Shown one piece after another: positions 44,508 through 56,107 of a stretch of DNA of 64,000 nucleotides (position 1 is its first letter; each line of letters begins with the position of its first letter). The stretch is from Mya arenaria. Its lineage: Eukaryota; Mollusca; Bivalvia; Myida; Myidae. Location: the NCBI RefSeq assembly GCF_026914265.1, contig NC_069122.1:33221473-33285472 (forward strand). The letters run 5' to 3'. The notes beneath the pieces were generated by a model that searched no databases, was not told the DNA's origin, and saw only the letters and a program-made list of their open reading frames with translations. Position numbers and translations under genes: made by a program.

Positions 44508-45677
44508 ATGAACAACACCACGGCGGGCAGTGATCCTCAACTCCCGGGTTGGTTTCTGTGGGGCTGGCCGGGATGTGACTTTCCCGTGGAGGAAGGGAAG
44601 TCCCCGGGAGCCATCGGCGCCGTCACCTTCTACACGTGGGCGTTGGTACCACCCGCGTACCTGTGTCTGGGAACTGTTGGGAATTTTTTAACCGTTTTGG
44701 TCATCTCGCTTGGATTTAATAAAATACGGTCAACGGACGTCATGTTGTTGGCGCTCGCCGTCAGTGACACAGTTTTTCTCTACTCGACTGCGCTCCGGCG
44801 GTGGCTTATGCACGGCTTTGAAATAGATTTAAGAAAACACAGTGACTTTATGTGTAAAATGGGAATCTTCCTAACTTATGTCAGTTTTCAATTCTCGTCC
44901 TTAATGCTCGTTTTATTGACGGGGGAGCGTGTGATGTGTATAGTGAAGCCTTATTCCGCCAAGAGAATATGCACGACTAAGACGGCCACATTTGCTACGA
45001 TGGTAATGTTGATATTCCTAGGAGCCCTCAACAGCCACTTCTTATACGGGTTCGGAACTTCAGTTATAGATATCTATCAGACGGTCGACAGATGTGGTGC
45101 AGAACATGAGGACTACTTCGTGTTTTTCGAGTTTTACTACTCGTGGGTCCATTTCATCGTCGGTTACACATTTCCGTGTGTTTGTATCATCGCCGGCAAC
45201 GTCGTTATAATCCGAGGCCTCTGGTGCTCCGCCTTTGAACGCAGGTGGAAGGGAAGTGCGACGTCTCAGGGGAGCACGTCCAGTCAGCATCGGGACACAC
45301 AAAAACGCAGCCTAACTGTAATGCTTGTGACGTTAAACGTGATTTTCTTTGTAACCCAGACACCGGCGTGCGTGTATATCGTGTCGTATGCACATATGAT
45401 AAAAGAAGCAAACAAATTTGCCTGTACAGACTTTGCGACTTATAAGTCTATGGCGGGTAATATACATTTAATGGAAGCACTGATCCATAATTTGGCATAT
45501 CTGAATTCAGCCATTAATTTTCTACTTTACGTGGTCAGTGGTACCCGATTCCGATCCCACGTGCGGGCGCTGATCACGTGCAGGCAGAGAAATCGCGAAC
45601 CGGTCACCTCGTTGTCAAGGACACTCTCTGTGGTCAATCACACGCACGAGGCATTTGTTCTTGATAGTCAACTGTGA
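44508..45677 (+). CDS. Class A (rhodopsin-type) GPCR, peptide-receptor-like, copy A
   Basis: Intronless, 389 aa. N-glycosylation site NNTT at 2-5. Seven hydrophobic helices: TM1 ~44-70 (GN at 58-59), TM2 ~77-98 (LALAVSD, Asp87), TM3 ~115-145 (Cys116; ERV at 140-142 in place of DRY), TM4 ~159-180, TM5 ~210-238, TM6 ~267-293 (Pro286), TM7 ~325-345. Cys196 in loop 2 can pair with Cys116. TM7 reads LNSAINFLLY: the usual NPxxY proline is Phe338. The tail is ~45 aa. The pattern resembles FMRFamide-receptor-related and other lophotrochozoan peptide receptors; the ligand is unknown. The start is the ATG at 44508, matching the start of its paralog at 52176; an upstream GTG in frame is not needed. Confidence 0.88.
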   Translation: MNNTTAGSDPQLPGWFLWGWPGCDFPVEEGKSPGAIGAVTFYTWALVPPAYLCLGTVGNFLTVLVISLGFNKIRSTDVMLLALAVSDTVFLYSTALRRWLMHGFEIDLRKHSDFMCKMGIFLTYVSFQFSSLMLVLLTGERVMCIVKPYSAKRICTTKTATFATMVMLIFLGALNSHFLYGFGTSVIDIYQTVDRCGAEHEDYFVFFEFYYSWVHFIVGYTFPCVCIIAGNVVIIRGLWCSAFERRWKGSATSQGSTSSQHRDTQKRSLTVMLVTLNVIFFVTQTPACVYIVSYAHMIKEANKFACTDFATYKSMAGNIHLMEALIHNLAYLNSAINFLLYVVSGTRFRSHVRALITCRQRNREPVTSLSRTLSVVNHTHEAFVLDSQL

Positions 45678-45678
45678 T

Positions 45679-46024
45679 CGCTGGAACGCATTCGAAACTC
45701 ATCGGTCTTTTTTTATCGAAAACAACCTCGTTTGTATAAGGACGGTTTACAATGTTGGAAATTGGTCCGCTGCAAGTAGATCGCGTAGTTATTTAATAAA
45801 GAAGTTAATCCTAATGACTTAACTCTAGGGAATCTCAATAATGTTTGCAAGTATACACTGTATACTGGCAATCAATTTAAACTTATATCACTAAAAACAA
45901 GCTAAAATACTACATTTAATATATGATACTATTCAAAATTTGACGAACTAATTTCTTCTGATGTAGCGGCATACGAAGTCGTTTTCGATAAAAATGGCCG
46001 AGAAGCTCCGAATGCGCTCGAACG
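45679..46024. mobile_element. MITE, family 'CATTCGGAGCTCCTCGG', copy 2, with ~10-bp target duplication
   Basis: Element 45689-46014 (326 bp) has ends CATTCGAAACTCATCGGTC and GGCCGAGAAGCTCCGAATG, plus subterminal 'gaaaacaacctcg'. Flanks CGCTGGAACG and CGCTCGAACG (10 bp) differ at one position. It starts about a dozen bases past the stop codon of GPCR copy A, so it probably supplies that gene's 3' UTR, including an AATAAA inside it. Confidence 0.8.
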
Positions 46025-47175
46025 TTGCTAAAATGTTTGTCATATGGGCTAGGTGTTGCAGCGAGTTAAGTGCTATAAAAGTCGCAGAGATGTTGCTATA
46101 AGTCAAATGAAATCGTTCTTGCGTCACAATTTCTCGCTTCCTTCGAGAATATTAAACAGTTTAAATTTCCCGCCATACTGACACTTTTCATATGTATCAA
46201 ACTCGCGTTTCGCCTTCAAAAAGAAACTGCCGAGTCTTTCCAACAAAGAACGACCCAGAGTGTATAACAAACGACATGTTGTGACAGTGTGACGAGTGAT
46301 AGATTGTGCCGAAGAAACCACTACCCAAGTGTTTCCGGGTGTATTCGGCATATGTACGGAACTTAGCGAGTTTTCTACGAGTGTCGTACATGTTCCGGTT
46401 GGCTAGTGTTGTTTTTAAAAGCCTTGAAATGAGCTGCATCTTCAGCATTTATTTTCGATGCAGACGGACCGAGTCAAGGAGTTTTAACGCCACATATCAT
46501 TCTGTATTGTTTTAAAATTATATTATGAATTTCTAATAAACTTGTACTCGTTTTATTACGTAAGTGACGCATTTTCACAAGTATGTACTCATGGTCCAGT
46601 TTATCCACATGTTGGTACAAATTCGTAAAGACTCGTTCAAACTCGCAGTAACTCACCTGAAAGTCATATACTAGTAACACATTCTCGTGTATTTTCGTAA
46701 TAATGTCGAATGATTCAATTCACATTTACTGCTCGGGAAGTTCCATGGACACACTTGTAGTCTGCCATATTTCTGACAAGATTTGAGAAAACTGTATCAG
46801 CTGTGCATGTTTTATTCAAATATATGAGTACATGATAACACGGGCGGATCCAGTAATTGACGTAAGAGGGGGCATAACTTAGGGGCGCAACCTTTTGACA
46901 TGCGCCCATACATACGAGGTTATTAAATGACAACGCAGCGGCGAGCGGTGTTTCAAGCCAGAACTATTGACTTCACTATTCAGTAGGCTGATAATTGATT
47001 AAAGTGTTTAATGTAGAGATACAATATCAGATAAACTGATGTAGTAACGGATTAATGTGTACGTGTGTTCTGGGACTTACTCGAATCTCAGGTGTGTCGT
47101 TACTCTCCTACACTTCTATAACATTAAAAGTTGCACGCAAACTATTGTTGACCAGATATAGTTTACCATTTTCTC
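46025..47175. other. Non-coding spacer
   Basis: Short frames on both strands without family resemblance. 46845-46905 holds the 'ggcgcaaccttttgacatg' repeat. Confidence 0.45.
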
Positions 47176-47540
47176 TTTAAAGCTGCACTCTCACAGATTG
47201 AACGTTTTGACAACTTTTTTATTTATTTATTTTTTGTCTTGGAATGAGCCATTTTCTGAGTAAATGTGTAGAAACCAGTGCTTAAAGAAGGCTGACTAAA
47301 GATAAGATCGCAGTTCTTCATATTTATGGTCGGAAATAGATGATTTGTGGCTAAAAGCGTTAACCAAGTTACTATTAAACGCTTTAAGAAAATTGAAGTT
47401 TTCAGCCGTTTCTCGAACAACTTAGTCCTGTTATTTTGTCAGATATCTTATATGACTAAATTAACGGCTTTGATGATTTTGAAGCCAAACAATTAAATCA
47501 CAAATGTCAATACTGTCAATCTGTGAGAGTGCAGCTTTAA
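47176..47540. mobile_element. MITE, family 'TTAAAGCTGCACTCTCAC', copy 3
   Basis: The best-preserved copy: 'tttaaagctgcactctcac' then 'agattga' at the left, and 'tcaatctgtgagagtgcagc' then 'tttaa' at the right. Confidence 0.8.
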
Positions 47541-48529
47541 TGCCGTTTTTATTTGCTTTCACTAATCTTATCAACAAAAATCTTTGTACATTACATATAA
47601 AGAAAAAAACGGTACAGCCACGTTCATTTAGGTGTTAACCTAAACCTCATTCCATCCCTTGAATGTGTGCAATTCCTCATGTTGTCAATGACCCAAGTGT
47701 ACTAGCTCTTGGTCAATCATTACTATAAGTGATAAAAATTATGTCCATTTTTTTCAATGAAAAAGGTATATTTCTCAGATTTTCAAATACATTCAAACAC
47801 GCTCATGTTTAGGCACCATCATTTTTTCTCGGTAATGCGTCTGAATATACATACATGTATAACTCTTTTACTCCGAAATATCACAAAAAAACACACTTAA
47901 AGTATACAAAATATATTCTGGTTTTAGAAGGGAGCGAACCCACGCATGTACAATCAATTAAAAAATGGAAAACCGACAATAAAACCACACGCCCACAAGG
48001 ACTCAAACACAAACACTACGTTAACGCCTCTTTTTAATAACGCTATTCGAAGTCGTGGAATTCAAAGACGATATATAAGCATATATCAACATTTGTTGAA
48101 GGGTTCCAGCCGTCAGCATCTTTGTTTAACACTCTGCCCACTTTTTTCGTTATACAAAAAAGTACACTTTACAAACCAACATGAGCGAGTCTCGTAAATG
48201 CGGCGCAGTCGTATATCCATTTACATAAGAAAAATACTCGTACATCCGTAATACCCGTTAACAATCTTACTGTTTGAGCTCATAGTGTGTACGGCGTCTC
48301 TGTATGAATTTACCAGGTCATCTGATTAAAATCAATAAAGACTAAATGATGATTTACCAAAGTAAATTTATGGCAGATTTGAAAAAAAAATACTGCGATC
48401 TCATTGGACAAAATACCATTTTGAACACAATCGTCTCAATATGTATGGTTGACATTTTTTGGACCAACAGCGCTGAAATATTTTCAATGATATCCGTCAT
48501 TTTTTATCTATAAATTACATTGCACTTAA
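47541..48529. other. Non-coding spacer with a dispersed repeat
   Basis: 48025-48195 is related to 39595-39790. No gene seen. Confidence 0.45.
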
Positions 48530-48785
48530 TTTGCATGGTAACTAGTGTACAATACTTTAGTTACAATTAATTTAGTTGTAACATTGTGACAACGTTATGA
48601 CACCGTTGTACAACAACCTTACCGTGACACAACCTTCGCACAACGTTATACTAACGTAATGTGTTTACTGGGTGGTGCCACATATTTTGGCGTTTTTCGG
48701 TTGGACGCAGCCGGGTCTTAAACCCGCGACCTTCCGCAGCAGAAACGACCGTCTTGCCATTGAACTAACGGGCAGTATCAGGTAG
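48530..48785 (-). mobile_element. tRNA-derived SINE, second family
   Basis: On the minus strand the head reads 'ctgcccgttagttcaatgg' (A-box-like) and 'gcgggtttaagacccggc' (B-box-like). The tail is 'acccagtaaacacattacg' followed by degenerate AACGTTGT-type repeats, a tail style I recall from mollusc SINEs. Confidence 0.65.
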
Positions 48786-49012
48786 CACAGATCTAAGAGT
48801 TGTTTAACGATACAACCGTTAAAAATTGAAGAAATCTGACTTATGGAATGCAACTTCAGTTTCATTTATATATGATGTTTAAGCGAATACCATCAAACTG
48901 TGTGCAGCGAGCCGCTTATCTTTGAAAAACATCAATTCTTAAATAAACATTTTACGTTAAATTAGCCATGAATCTTAGTCCGAATCCTTGCGCAAGGTGT
49001 TTGTTGTTATTA

Positions 49013-49350
49013 TGAAAGATGCACTGTTACTCCAAAATAAGATTAACTACACTTAATAATATTGTTTATATATTCTAAAATGGATGAATACATGTCGAGG
49101 TCAATAGTTCTTATGAAGGATACCGAGTTGAATTGGAAAGAAATGAGCATAAAACACGGTATTTCTACCTTATAAAACTATAGAAAACCACAGTAAATCT
49201 TTGTTTGCATTCACCAATCATTTAATATTTTTGCGCTTTCTGCTATTAAATACACGGTTACAATTATCTTGTTATCAGTAATTAATAATTTCCATAAATG
49301 CATTATTTAGTAAGTAGTAAGTAGTAAGTAGTAAAGGGTTTATCAGTCAA
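49013..49350 (+). mobile_element. Small DNA transposon, family 'GATGCACTCTTA', copy 4
   Basis: Begins 'gatgcactgttactccaaaa' and includes 'atttagtaagtagtaagtag', where the 7-bp word AGTAAGT has slipped into a short tandem run (49309-49333). Confidence 0.6.
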
Positions 49351-50800
49351 AATGTATGTCTTTTTAATAATCATCTAGGTACGTTATTGTAGAATAATTT
49401 CTGTTGTATTACTTTTTAGCTATGGTATAATCGTAAACACATACAATTGTAGTAAGTCAAAGGTATGTTGTTAAATTTACAACACATCATGAACAGTTGG
49501 AGACACTGAAATGATGCAGAGGGTTGTTTGCGTTGTCACCAAAATGGGGGTAATGTGCTTGCACTAAACAAAATAGGAGGTTAATGTACAAGGAAAATCG
49601 GCCAGGAAAAGTGTACAATCGAGTAATAACCATGATATTTGGAAGATAGGAATATATTTATAAAAGTACGGTTACAACATGCAGAGATATGCCATATTTG
49701 CCGAGAAAATACGAAAAAAGATAATAAATTCATTCATTTTTCAAAATTATAAAAAAGGTCAACTTTCCAGGCAAAAATGGTCCCAGAATCGGCACTTGTC
49801 AATAAAAATACGCCATTTTGTTTGCCATGAAACATTTTTCTTACTTAATATTTGCCAGAAATCAAATTACGTCCTCCCCCTTGTTTTTTAGGTGTTTCAT
49901 TTACAATTGTTTGAACCAATTATTTTAATTGTAAATGTTAGCCTCACAACTTGTGGAAAACTATCTGCACTACATCAAAGAACGACCTAAAGAATGTTGT
50001 TTGCCAATCCATTATTGATCATTTTAATTAAGAAATGATTTCTCTTTAATCTGTTGTATATTTGTTTCTGCTTTTAATGGTTTATACAAATGAACCAGTT
50101 CATGTATATGGAAAGGAATTACTTTAAAGTTTAAACCCATTGACAGCTGTGCTTGTGCAAGAACTGTAACTTTGGTTTGCCTTATTCAAGTCTTTTCCCG
50201 AGTTATAGCAAGAGACATATAGATTTAGTGCTGTCTGTCTGTAAAAAAACTTTGTCACCTGTAAACAGTTGTACTGAAACCTGGAAGAAGTGTTTAATAT
50301 AAACTGTAGTTGTGCATAGACTAATGTTTTACCAAAATAGGTCTCTTTGAATTCCTTCATAGCCCTGACTCAACATCAGTCATCACCAACTTCAAAATAT
50401 TTACATGGTAGATCTGTTTGTGGGCCCGCTGTGATACTTTGTATGACAGTTTTTCTTGTTGTTGTTTTGCGGCTGGGAGAATTCCCATGGCTATGTAAAT
50501 TTATTTGAATATGATTTACCTTTTCAGCACCTTGATGTTTTCGTAATGGCAATTAGTTGAAGACACCATATGAAGAACATTGTATTTACTGTGTACATAC
50601 ACAAGGGATCAAGAAGTGCTGTAGGAAGTACCATAAGTTTTGTAGACTATTAATTATTATCAAAACACATAATTGTGACTCGGCCATTTTGATACTCCGT
50701 TTTGTTAATATTTCAAATACACAGCTATACATTTATTAAACAATGGAGTTTGTTTACCTGGTTTTGTTTTAAATCTTTGATTTGAGTATCAATTCGATCA
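49351..50800. other. Non-coding spacer
   Basis: AT-rich, no gene supported. Confidence 0.45.
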
Positions 50801-50801
50801 T

Positions 50802-50865
50802 CCTCGGCACCCCAGCGTATCATATTACCTATATGGTAGGGTATGATACGATAGGGTGCCGAGGA
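50802..50865. repeat. Hairpin with CCTCGGCACCC arms
   Basis: 'cctcggcaccccagcgtatc' then 'ata' is mirrored by 'tatgatacgatagggtgccg' then 'agg', ~25-bp arms with two mismatches and a short loop. Probably a miniature foldback element; a structured RNA is possible. Confidence 0.75.
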
Positions 50866-50929
50866 AGCATTTCAATTGAATACTTGAAGCCGACATGTTT
50901 TATGATAAATAATGCCAATAACACATTGT

Positions 50930-51413
50930 TATAAACCTTAGTAAAGATTGGATAAACTTAACAATAAGACTCACATATGCGTGAAGTTTCGTTGATATCA
51001 TATTTTAATGAAAAATATAGTGAGGACACAAATAATGAGATCCATAATGAACATGTATAACCTTGACCTCCAAGTGTGACATGGACCTTTTAAGATAAGA
51101 GCGCGACACACCTACTCAATGGGCTTTATAATTGAATGTCATTTTATTTTCATGAAAAAACATAAACAATTCAGAAAGGTATCTCGAAGAAACATTTTTT
51201 TTTGCTAAAAATTCCATATTGTATAACTTGAACCTCTATGAGTGACCTTGATGATAGAGCACAAATTACATTTGTGACACACCTTCTCATGAGCTTTATT
51301 ATTGTGTGAAGTTTCATTGAGATACCATACTATGATGAGGGTTATTGCGACGACAAAACGGGGTAATTCACGGACGGACGACCAGTGCGATTTTAATAAG
51401 GGGGTATTAAACA
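50930..51413 (-). mobile_element. Pearl-like element, degenerate copy 2
   Basis: Read on the minus strand it opens 'aataccccctta', 'ttaaaatcgcactggtcg' and a short (CCGT)-like tract. Repeated segments follow with 'accttgacctccaagtgtga' phrases spaced ~180 bp. Same layout as 18176-18925 but much more worn. Confidence 0.5.
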
Positions 51414-52175
51414 GTCAAGTTCTTAAAATATTATTGTGGAAACATAAAGACATTGATTAGAAATCACTTTATTCAGTCGATCATAGATATAATCAACCCA
51501 CCGCCCAGATTTATTTTTAAAAGACCAACAACCATAATTTCAATTTTTCATTGGACCCAACCGCCCGTTTTGTATATTACCACACCGCCCTCCAATACAA
51601 TTAAATCTAGAATCGTCATTAGATAATAACGACAATACAAAAGAAATATGACACCATAATGCAGTCACTTTGATGATAGAAAAAAGGTATTCAATATCAA
51701 CCGTTACAGCTAGATTTCTGGTACCTATGACAATACATCAACGCCCTTTTGTTTTTAAGATATTTTTGTTTTTGTTAATGCGTTTTCTTATCATTTTTAA
51801 TAAGCGCTCTTTGAATAAGTGCAATTTTGAGCTGTAGGAATGGGAGCTCATGTGATGGTAATTGAATTTTCCGGGCTCAGGCTCAATTTCGGAATACCTC
51901 GACCAGTATCCAACAGGAATTGACTATCTCGAAGCTTGCCGGAGATGGCCGAGTTGTCACGAATGGCTCAGGCTCTGAACGAGGCTTCCCAGAATCAATG
52001 ATTTTATAATCAACGTGCGCACAAACCCAACTGTATCTCTCGATCTAGTGTGACTGATAAAGTTCACAATTAATTTAAAAGTGTTATTCTGATCATTCAT
52101 TGCAATGGGATTTGCGCGTCATACTAGATGTCAATTGAATTTATTTCAATGAAAAGTTAGAAACATGGTTCGACG
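51414..52175. other. 5' flank of GPCR copy B
   Basis: No gene. 51934-51966 is an inverted near-copy (31 of 33 bases) of the receptor's own C-terminal coding tail at 53271-53303. Promoter elements are not obvious. Confidence 0.5.
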
Positions 52176-53345
52176 ATGAACAACACCACGGTAGGCAGTG
52201 ATCATCGACTTCCTGGCTGGTTTCTGTTGGGGTGGCCCGGATGTGCGTTTCCCGCGGCGGAGGGGGAGTCCCTGGGAGTCATTGGCGCCGTCACCTACTA
52301 TCTGTGGATGGTAGGCCCACCCGTGTTCCTGTGCTTGGGTACTGTAGGGAACGGTCTGACTGTTTTGGTACTCGTGTTTGGATTAAACAAAATACGTTCC
52401 ACCGACGTCATGTTGTTTGCGCTGGCCGTCAGTGATACAGTTTTCCTCTACTCTACGGCGGTAAGGCGATGGCTAATACACAGCTGGGAAATAGATATCA
52501 GAAAAGACAGTGACTTCATGTGTAAGACTGGAGTTTTTCTAACTCATGTCAGTTTACAGTTCTCGGCCTTAATGCTCGTTCTTTTGACGGGGGAGCGTGT
52601 GATAGGTATAGTGAAGCCTTATTCCGCGAAGAGAGTGATCACGAAAAAGTATGCAATGATTGCAACAATGACAATGTTAATAATAGTTGTGATGCTAAAC
52701 AGCCATATTCTCTACGGGTACGGAACTTCAGCAATCAATATCTACAAAACAGATAAAAGGTGCGGTTCTGCGTATGAAGGCTACTACGTGTTTTTCGAGT
52801 ATTATTACTCTTGGATCCATTTGGTCGTCGGCTTCACCATTCCCGTTGGTAGTGTCATCGTCGGCAACATCGTCATTGTGTACGATTTGTGGTGTTCGTC
52901 TTTTGAACGGGTATTAAGAGATAGCACTGCATCTCATACGAGTATTTCCGGGCAGCAAATGCGTCGACGGGAGTTGCAAAAACGCAGCCTCACTATTATG
53001 CTACTGTCATTGAATGTTATGTTCTTTATTACCCAGACACCGGCGGCCGTGTATATTGTTTTGTTCCCACATATCATTCAAAAACTCAACAGCTTTGCCT
53101 GTACAGACTTTGCGACGTATAAGTATATGGCGGGTAACATACATTTCTCGGAAGCAATAATTCATAACTTGACATATTTGAATTCGGCAATCAATTTCCT
53201 ACTATACGTGGTCAGTGGTACCCGGTTCCGATCCAACGTGCGCTCGCTGTTCATGCGTAGACTCGAGTTTCCAATCGTGACATCTCGGCCATCTCCGGCA
53301 AGCGAAATATACCTCGAAAATAGGCGTCAAGATATACGAGAATGA
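52176..53345 (+). CDS. Class A (rhodopsin-type) GPCR, peptide-receptor-like, copy B
   Basis: Intronless, 389 aa, the same length as copy A and colinear throughout; N-terminus MNNTTVGSD. The same landmarks are present: GN in TM1, LFALAVSD in TM2, GERVIGIVKPYSAKR after TM3, FFITQTP in TM6 and LNSAINFLLY in TM7, again without the NPxxY proline. The main differences are in loop 3 (RRRELQKR) and the C-tail, which is charged (YLENRRQDIRE). These features mark a tandem duplicate in direct orientation with 6.5 kb between. A candidate poly(A) signal AATAAA is at 53673-53678. Ligand unknown; probably a membrane receptor for a neuropeptide. Confidence 0.88.
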   Translation: MNNTTVGSDHRLPGWFLLGWPGCAFPAAEGESLGVIGAVTYYLWMVGPPVFLCLGTVGNGLTVLVLVFGLNKIRSTDVMLFALAVSDTVFLYSTAVRRWLIHSWEIDIRKDSDFMCKTGVFLTHVSLQFSALMLVLLTGERVIGIVKPYSAKRVITKKYAMIATMTMLIIVVMLNSHILYGYGTSAINIYKTDKRCGSAYEGYYVFFEYYYSWIHLVVGFTIPVGSVIVGNIVIVYDLWCSSFERVLRDSTASHTSISGQQMRRRELQKRSLTIMLLSLNVMFFITQTPAAVYIVLFPHIIQKLNSFACTDFATYKYMAGNIHFSEAIIHNLTYLNSAINFLLYVVSGTRFRSNVRSLFMRRLEFPIVTSRPSPASEIYLENRRQDIRE

Positions 53346-53672
53346 AATGAGGCCGCTGGCGATTAATTCAATTGATTATCATTACGATAAGTAGACCTAT
53401 TTGATATTTAACGTAAACGATGTACTTAAATGAATTATTTTGATTCCAATTTTAATAACGCTTTGGAGAAACTTGAATTCGACCCATAAATGGCCGATAT
53501 AATGTCATCACTTCCCCGAACTCAACATTCAATGTATCCCTTGCCGGTTGAAAACTCATATGATAGACCATTTTTAGACACCCGTAATATTTCGGAGGTC
53601 ATATGTGTTGTAAAAATTAAAAGTCGAGGTGTTCCGATTGACGAACCTGAGATTACCGTTTTAGCAGGATGA

Positions 53673-53678
53673 AATAAA
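53673..53678 (+). promoter_or_regulatory. Candidate poly(A) signal of GPCR copy B
   Basis: AATAAA 328 bp past the stop, in an A-rich stretch. Confidence 0.4.
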
Positions 53679-55819
53679 TAAAAAAGAAACAAAGTTCAAA
53701 TTTTCTTATTAGTAGCAAATACTTCGAAGAATAAGTCCGTTTTGTAGTTAGGGACAAATGATTTAATTCTGAGTCTTACAGAATAAAAGTTTAATCCAAA
53801 CTATGTTGGTTTAAAAACTTTCACCTTGTTTGTTTTAACGCAGAGTGCTTGAAGGTTTTGAGAAGTTATGGTATGAACACATTACCCAAAGCAATACCTC
53901 ATGCATGATATAATTATAAGCGGTTACAGGGGGAGGGGTGGGGGCGCCTACTCTAAAATCGTCCAAATCGTTACAAGCTTCCAACATGACAGTGATTGCG
54001 TATATTGAGCAGATAGTTTGGGAGCAAATGTTAATCATACAAGTACAAAATTGCTGTAGGAGACAGCAAAAAAGGCTCGCTATAAATCTACCCATAGCAA
54101 TGTACAGTTAGTGTTTTGTGAGGGGGCGAAATGGGCATTTTCAGTACTGACACATGGAAATCAGCCTAGGTTCGTTTTATTACTACAAGATAGCATTAAG
54201 TTAAGTGCTTATTTCAAGTTCTGTAAAGAAATACTGGGCGTTAGAACCCAAACTTAGAACAATTTTGTGTATGGAGAACTTGGTAGAATACCATTACAAA
54301 TTATAGGAATTATAAATGTGGGTTATTATTTGTTAAAGATTTTACAATGTGATGATATTAAATATGTTAAAGCTGTTTAAAGAAAATCGTATACAGATTT
54401 AGAAAGATTGCCAAATTGTTAGTCATGGGCAAAAGTTATTATAGATATATAACAATCATTTGATCAAGGATTTGATTTTGTATGTTTTTTTCAAAGTGTT
54501 GGTGATTTTAATATATATTTATATGTGAACTGAAACAGAGACTAAAAATTTATATGTACAAGAATTGTTTGCGGAATTCAAGGAAATGAACCTTTCTTAC
54601 ACGAAAGGCCATGCAAGATACAAATTATCATCTTACGAGGGAATAAGCATGTTATGATACGTTTGTTAAGCATACCGATTAAACATAGTCAGTTTTATTT
54701 AGATGAAAAGAAGTTCACGTTAACGGCAGCACATATAACATTCACGTTAACAACAGCATTTCTTGAAAATTCGATATTTATTGAAAACACTATAAAAACA
54801 TTTAACGAACAATTCGTTTTATGAAAGTAATGAGCAAAACTAACTTTTTAACACATGTCTGATTATTAACTATTACTAATTACTAAGAAATATGTACAAA
54901 ACAAAGAATCACGGCGCACACAGCGTTGCATCGTTCTACAAAATTCCGTCGAGTTGAAATTTTGGCCAAGGATTCCATCGTTAAAATACAAGCAAATCTA
55001 AAATATTTTACACGTGTAGAAGCAGAAAATATCATAGTCTTTTATAGGCTACGAAATATTTTCCTATCTTTTCTCCAAGGAAAGTTATTTAGGAATTACT
55101 GTCACTTTCTTGCTTGTTTACATCGGTTTTGAACCGTGGTGACACATGTGAGAACCCCGTTGAATTCACATGATTCCTCACCCTGGTATCTACCCATAAA
55201 TAATAATATTCACCTGTAAAATGCATAGTATTTGATTAATACTGACTTGATCGGATAGTGGTCGTGTATTATATATTATATAATACATTTTACAAGTTCA
55301 AATACAAATATGCGTTCATTAATGCTATTTTCAACATAAACAATGTTTCATTATGATTTATGTTGGTGGCTTTGTTATATTTTCATTATATGTTTATGAA
55401 CTTATATTAAACAGCATGTATGTTTGAAGCATTGCTTGAAAATGCATATCACACTGCCATATAAATATAGACAATATTCACAAATGTTATTTTTTGTTTG
55501 TTTGGTTTTTGTCATTCTCCTTTCGTCTCATTTCAAAATCGATACATAAAATATGAAACACTTTATATTGGTTGTTTGTATTACTTCGCACCTCGCAAAG
55601 GAGTTAAACATTTATCCCTATAGCAAATTAAACAATCCAGGAACACACGAAAAAATAAGTCATAAAATATACCAACAAAACCAGCGAAAGTTACATGAAT
55701 AGTAAATAAAAATACCAGACGCATGTGCTACCGGCTTTATCTCCTGATTGTATCCCGGTATCACTCAGTACGGTATCAACATAATCCGCTAGCGAAAAGT
55801 AATACCGGGTACAGGCATT
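53679..55819. other. Non-coding spacer
   Basis: AT-rich, no gene supported on either strand. Confidence 0.45.
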
Positions 55820-55868
55820 GTGTACACACCGGTCTTACTGACTATTTTTGAGACCGGTGTGTACACAT
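55820..55868. repeat. Perfect hairpin, 17-bp arms TGTGTACACACCGGTCT
   Basis: TGTGTACACACCGGTCT and its exact reverse complement are separated by a 15-bp loop. It sits ~240 bp upstream of the THAP exon. Either a miniature foldback element or a cis element. Confidence 0.85.
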
Positions 55869-55935
55869 TGGGGTACAGAACGATGGCGGGTACTTGAAAC
55901 CGGGTTTTAGCACTACGGCTTCGGATCAAAATCGG

Positions 55936-55998
55936 CATTCGGAACTCCTCGGCCATTTTATGTTTTCGACTGAAAATGACCGCGAGGAGTTCTGAATG
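55936..55998. mobile_element. Terminal-repeat-only remnant of the 'CATTCGGAGCTCCTCGG' MITE family
   Basis: CATTCGGAACTCCTCGGCCA faces its near reverse complement ending TTCTGAATG across only a few bases, so the two ends of the element are almost fused. A further 'cggaacacctcggcat' follows at 56004. Lies ~110 bp upstream of the THAP exon. Confidence 0.65.
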
Positions 55999-56023
55999 TG
56001 ACATCGGAACACCTCGGCATCCA

Positions 56024-56031
56024 TGACGTCA
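56024..56031 (+). promoter_or_regulatory. CRE-like site upstream of the THAP exon
   Basis: TGACGTCA palindrome 77 bp before the ATG; consistent with a promoter. Confidence 0.4.
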
Positions 56032-56107
56032 CTTCGAGTACTTCAATGTTTACATCCACAAAGTAGCATCTTTTCTCATTAAACATCATTACGACAGTAT
56101 TAAAGCG

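Noticed and set aside
48665-48785. Possible tRNA gene on the minus strand
   Set aside because: A- and B-box-like words are present, but there is no closed acceptor stem and a SINE-type tail follows.
53490-53672. 60-codon frame just after GPCR copy B
   Set aside because: Lies in the probable 3' UTR, no domain, no counterpart after GPCR copy A.
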